In this document: positions 62,391 to 64,000 of the stretch, one piece after another | Layout: each line of letters starts with the position of its first letter | How positions within the stretch are numbered: the first letter of the stretch is position 1 | Assembly (NCBI GenBank): GCA_030374735.1 | Contig: JASCIV010000026.1 | Location: forward strand, 1 to 64,000 | Reading direction: 5' to 3' | Length of the DNA: 64,000 bases | Source: Gracilaria caudata | Lineage: Eukaryota; Rhodophyta; Florideophyceae; Gracilariales; Gracilariaceae | Notes under the pieces: generated by a model | The model's database searches: none | What the model was told of the DNA's origin: nothing | Seen by the model: only the letters and a program-made list of their open reading frames with translations | Position numbers and translations under genes: made by a program

Positions 62391-64000
62391 TCAAAGACCG
62401 TCAAGTCGGAAACCTTTCGATAAACAGGCTGTAGTTAGCGTTCCTTCGTCCGGAAAATGCTCAGGTGCAAGCGAGAAATGGTTTCGGTTAGACATCCACC
62501 ATTCCTTCAGCCTGTCATGCGACGTTTCACAGTCAAACTTGGAGAAGGCTATCACGCGCAAACTCCGACTCTCATCATACAAAACGCGCACCGAACCAGA
62601 GAAGTAAGATCTGTACGGCATGTCCAAGAACATGGACCCGTGAAATCGTTTTCGAGGAGAAATGTTCAACATGATCCACGCGCGAAGGCTACCGGATTCC
62701 ACAAACTGGGGCTCTTCTTGCGTTTGCACAACGCTGTTCGATCCCACTGCTGGTTGTTTTGGAATTTGCGGTTCTTCAAGTGGGTTTGACTCTTGTAAGG
62801 GAGCGGGGGATAACGGCGCCGAAGTCACCGGTGCGGACGTGCCCTTCTCGGCGACGGAAACCGTGCTCTTCGTCCCGCCAGCTTGCACGTGCATATCTGC
62901 ATTAGCATTATGAGCTCGCTCTTGTGGGCTGGCGCCCGCCGTGCGCTCATGATGCTTACTTTGATAGCCTTTGGGTGAAGCGATTTGCTCGCCGCTTTTG
63001 CCCGTGCGCTGGTAATCGCCATTTGTGTGTCTGGTTGCGTTTCCACTTTGCGCAACAGTTGGCGCATAGCCGACATGATTCGCTGCCTGGGTGAGCGCCG
63101 CTCGCATCAGGGCGGCCTGACCCGACGACTGGCTTTGGGCGAGCGGTGTTTTGGACTGGTTCTCGTCCGACATTCGACCCATATCGTTTGGAGCGCACGC
63201 ATCCGAGCGCTGCACGCTTATTCCATACCTGTCGCTCAGGCGACTGTCTACCGGAATAGCGGACGGCGCAGCAGCAGCAACAGCTTGTTGTCGATGAGGC
63301 CCTGAGAACGCTGGTTGTGAAAGGCCACGGTGCTCACCAACACGGCGCTCCCCTCCGTTCGCGTTCATTGCGTATCGGATGTGGTCCGGGGATGTGGCGA
63401 CTCCATGATTGCGCATCGCATTTCGCTCATTGAATCCCGGAGCGGACGGGGAGTGTGCAGGAGCGTTTAGCGCCTGAGGAGAAATATCCGGCAGGGGCTC
63501 ATCCCGGAACCTCGCTGGAGCGTTCATCACTTGATGCGCCTGAACTGCGGGCGCATAAGGGGGTAGGACAGCACTGGGATCAAATGACGAGCCTGGTGGT
63601 GCGGCGCGGTTCCTTGACGGATAAACGTCCATTTCAGGCGGTTGATTCGGTAGCGGTGGTGCATTGCCGTTCATTGCATAAACCGGAACGCGCGGCGAAC
63701 GCAGTTGCCGTGATCGAAGTTGGTGCTCAGGTAGCGGGGGTCTAGCATTGTGCGCAGCAAGATGAGCGGATGGCGGCGGCTGTGGAGGCGGCGGCACAAA
63801 CGGAGCTGAATCGCGTGGGTGGTGGTAGCTTTGCGGATGCTGACGAGGCTCAGGGTGAGCATCATGCGGCGGCAGTGGTTGCGGCTGCCATGCGCGAGCA
63901 TAACCGTAGTTGTGCGCACTAAACTCGTTGTGCGCTCTGGCACTGCGCTGTGGTGGCGGCGGCGCAGGCAACACTGCGCCAGATATACGTTGTTGCTCTG
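62391..64000 (-). CDS. Pro/Ala/Gln-rich protein, C-terminal part (cut by right edge)
   Basis: The minus-strand frame is open through the right edge with no ATG near it, so the 5' part is missing. At least 536 residues are seen. Most of it is low complexity (Pro, Ala, Gln, His, Asn) with no fold. The last 110 residues look structured: SLRAWIMLNISPRKRFHGSMFLDMPYRSYFSGSVRVLYDESRSLRVIAFSKFDCETSHDRL. That pattern, low complexity followed by a small domain, is common in transcription and RNA-binding cofactors. I do not recognise the domain. The tail ends KGFRLDGL. Confidence 0.55.
   Translation of the reverse strand, partial: EQQRISGAVLPAPPPPQRSARAHNEFSAHNYGYARAWQPQPLPPHDAHPEPRQHPQSYHHPRDSAPFVPPPPQPPPSAHLAAHNARPPLPEHQLRSRQLRSPRVPVYAMNGNAPPLPNQPPEMDVYPSRNRAAPPGSSFDPSAVLPPYAPAVQAHQVMNAPARFRDEPLPDISPQALNAPAHSPSAPGFNERNAMRNHGVATSPDHIRYAMNANGGERRVGEHRGLSQPAFSGPHRQQAVAAAAPSAIPVDSRLSDRYGISVQRSDACAPNDMGRMSDENQSKTPLAQSQSSGQAALMRAALTQAANHVGYAPTVAQSGNATRHTNGDYQRTGKSGEQIASPKGYQSKHHERTAGASPQERAHNANADMHVQAGGTKSTVSVAEKGTSAPVTSAPLSPAPLQESNPLEEPQIPKQPAVGSNSVVQTQEEPQFVESGSLRAWIMLNISPRKRFHGSMFLDMPYRSYFSGSVRVLYDESRSLRVIAFSKFDCETSHDRLKEWWMSNRNHFSLAPEHFPDEGTLTTACLSKGFRLDGL

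Noticed and set aside
62391..64000. A complete gene starting at 63974
   Set aside because: That codon is GTG and the frame continues through the window edge, so the gene is treated as partial.

Overview
The window looks like nuclear DNA of a photosynthetic eukaryote with a compact genome, most likely a red alga (inference). The genes are eukaryotic: RNA polymerase II subunit, spliceosome factor, ESCRT-III, cytosolic ribosomal proteins and ribosome-biogenesis factors. Three products start with a plastid-type leader carrying the motif AFV just after the initiator ([27 protein letters not shown]), a pattern usual in red-algal and red-derived plastids. Most genes have no intron. Five do (plastid unknown protein, RPL15, membrane protein, RPB11, CHMP7) and so does RPL23; their introns are 59-229 nt with GTAAGT, GTATGT or GTACGT-like donors and often a CTAAC or CTGAC branch site. 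The exon joins given here were read by eye and restore the family lengths exactly for RPL15 (204 aa), RPL23 (140 aa) and RPB11 (115 aa).

Layout. 1-8.5 kb: end of a Cys-rich protein, an ER-retained SAP/MANF-like protein, a plastid protein of unknown function, RPL15, the splicing factor RBM22/Slt11 and a multipass membrane protein. 8.5-20.7 kb: a Myb/telobox protein, a first glutaminyl cyclase, plastid coproporphyrinogen oxidase, RPB11, CHMP7 and a class IV aminotransferase. 20.7-23.7 kb is a gene-poor stretch. 23.7-38 kb: an ARF-like protein with two altered GTPase residues, a secreted Cys-rich protein, a C2H2 zinc-finger protein, ALG5, a class I aminotransferase, UTP5/WDR43, a membrane thioredoxin, a plastid-targeted NitT-type ABC ATPase and a cytochrome c heme lyase with an extra C-terminal region. 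38-59 kb: a Tudor/coiled-coil protein, RPL23, a second glutaminyl cyclase, a hemerythrin-like protein, ataxin-10, a myristoylated DA2/SIP5-type RING protein, IPI1/TEX10 and a 1113-aa acidic membrane protein of unknown family. 59-62.4 kb holds nested remnants of a non-LTR retrotransposon, followed by a Pro-rich protein cut by the right edge.

The genes are mostly housekeeping and do not form one pathway. Neighbours alternate strand far more often than not, giving divergent promoter pairs and convergent 3' ends. Between genes there is a dispersed short palindrome family (TAGAACGCTA core), several long perfect hairpins, GC-rich upstream blocks, and 3' fragments of one retroelement family that ends in a (GA)n tail. 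The observations most worth a second look are the ARF-like pseudo-GTPase, the palindrome family, the heme-lyase extension, the plastid ABC ATPase without a visible permease, the 1113-aa orphan and the retroelement family.
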